Assembly (NCBI GenBank): GCA_012519875.1
Contig: JAAYPL010000168.1
Span: 1 to 6,812, forward strand
Length of the DNA stretch: 6,812 nucleotides
Direction: 5' to 3'
Origin: Clostridiaceae bacterium
GTDB lineage: Bacteria > Bacillota > Clostridia > Saccharofermentanales > UBA5734
Below, piece after piece: positions 6,652-6,812 of the stretch. Position 1 is the stretch's first letter. Each line of letters starts with the position of its first letter. The notes under the pieces are model-generated. The model made no database searches, was not told the origin of the DNA, and worked only from the letters and a program-made list of their open reading frames with translations. The position numbers and the translations under genes are program-made.

Positions 6652-6680
6652 TTGACGATAGAATAATGATTATTGATAAA
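6652..6680 (+). promoter_or_regulatory. Sigma-A-type promoter for the lipoprotein gene
   Basis: TTGACG (6652-6657) and GATAAA (6675-6680) are separated by 17 bases. Transcription would start near 6687, leaving a leader of about 23 bases that holds GGAGG (6700-6704). Confidence 0.6.
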
Positions 6681-6709
6681 GACAGAAAAGATCAATGACG
6701 GAGGACATC

Positions 6710-6812
6710 ATGAAAAAACTTACCTGTTCCATCTTGTTGCTATTGTGTGTGGTATTAACGGTTACGGCGTGTCAGCCGGCGGATCTGACCACGGCCCCAC
6801 CGCAACCGGCGA
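6710..6812 (+). CDS. Lipoprotein precursor, 3'-partial, unknown function
   Basis: The first 34 residues are visible before the window ends. They form a type II signal peptide: a basic start (MKK), a hydrophobic core at about 4-18, and a lipobox VTAC ending at Cys21, which would be lipidated after signal peptidase II cleavage. The mature part begins QPADLTTAPPQPA, a Pro/Thr-rich tether common in Gram-positive surface lipoproteins and substrate-binding proteins. The ATG at 6710 is set by GGAGG five bases upstream. It has its own promoter and is divergent from the seven-span gene. What follows the tether lies outside the window, so no function can be given. Confidence 0.85.
   Translation, partial: MKKLTCSILLLLCVVLTVTACQPADLTTAPPQPA

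Larger units (their letters stand above)
6503..6709. other. Divergent intergenic region
   Basis: This 207-base, AT-rich gap separates the starts of the seven-span gene (-) and the lipoprotein gene (+). It contains a good plus-strand promoter (6652-6680), a weak minus-strand -10 (6537-6532), a 12-bp perfect palindrome (6589-6600) and the short inverted repeats ATTTTT/AAAAAT (6606-6619) and GAACGTTC. No reading frame with a ribosome site is seen in it. Confidence 0.6.

Noticed and set aside
6183..6695. Minus-strand frame 6183-6695 overlapping the seven-span gene
   Set aside because: It is a shifted shadow of the seven-span gene, Cys/Arg/Ser-rich with no family features, and the seven-span frame has the proper ribosome site.

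Overview
The window looks like a chromosomal segment of a Gram-positive bacterium of the Bacillota, most likely class Clostridia. The pointers are an AddA-type (not RecB-type) recombination helicase-nuclease, a DUF3842 protein (a family I know mainly from Clostridia), strong GGAGG ribosome binding sites ahead of several genes, and a lipoprotein signal peptide. Genes are moderately GC-rich and gaps are AT-richer. I see no phage, transposon, CRISPR, rRNA or tRNA signature. The genus cannot be told from this window.

Layout. (1) 1-3723, + strand: addA, the helicase-nuclease subunit of AddAB, cut at its 5' end by the window edge. It carries an in-frame TAA at 3394-3396, just before the catalytic part of the C-terminal nuclease domain; the rest of that domain continues in the same frame to a TGA at 3721-3723. 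(2) 4704-3728, - strand: a two-gene unit, DUF3842 (GTG start) then tadA, joined by an ATGA overlap. tadA converges on addA with only four bases between the stop codons. (3) 4705-4811: a divergent promoter region in which the two best promoters share one self-palindromic -10 (ATTATAAT). (4) 4812-5540, + strand: a zinc-ribbon protein with one membrane span and an unrecognised C-terminal domain. (5) 5541-5749: an AT-rich gap holding a 14-bp-stem terminator-like hairpin and, on the - strand, what may be the start of a broken gene. (6) 6502-5750, - strand: a seven-span membrane protein resembling the DUF4203/TMEM198 group. (7) 6503-6709: a second divergent promoter region. (8) 6710 to the end, + strand: the start of a lipoprotein gene, cut by the window edge.

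How the genes work together: AddA would repair DNA double-strand breaks with AddB, probably encoded upstream. TadA makes inosine-34 in tRNA-Arg(ACG), which is needed to decode CGN codons; its coupling to DUF3842 suggests co-expression but gives DUF3842 no known role. The zinc-ribbon protein, the seven-span protein and the lipoprotein look like envelope or membrane functions of unknown role. The segment is mostly ordinary housekeeping and hypothetical genes. The points most worth a second look are the addA stop codon, the shared palindromic promoter, and the possible gene remnant at 5412-5673. I did not find a convincing new multi-gene system.
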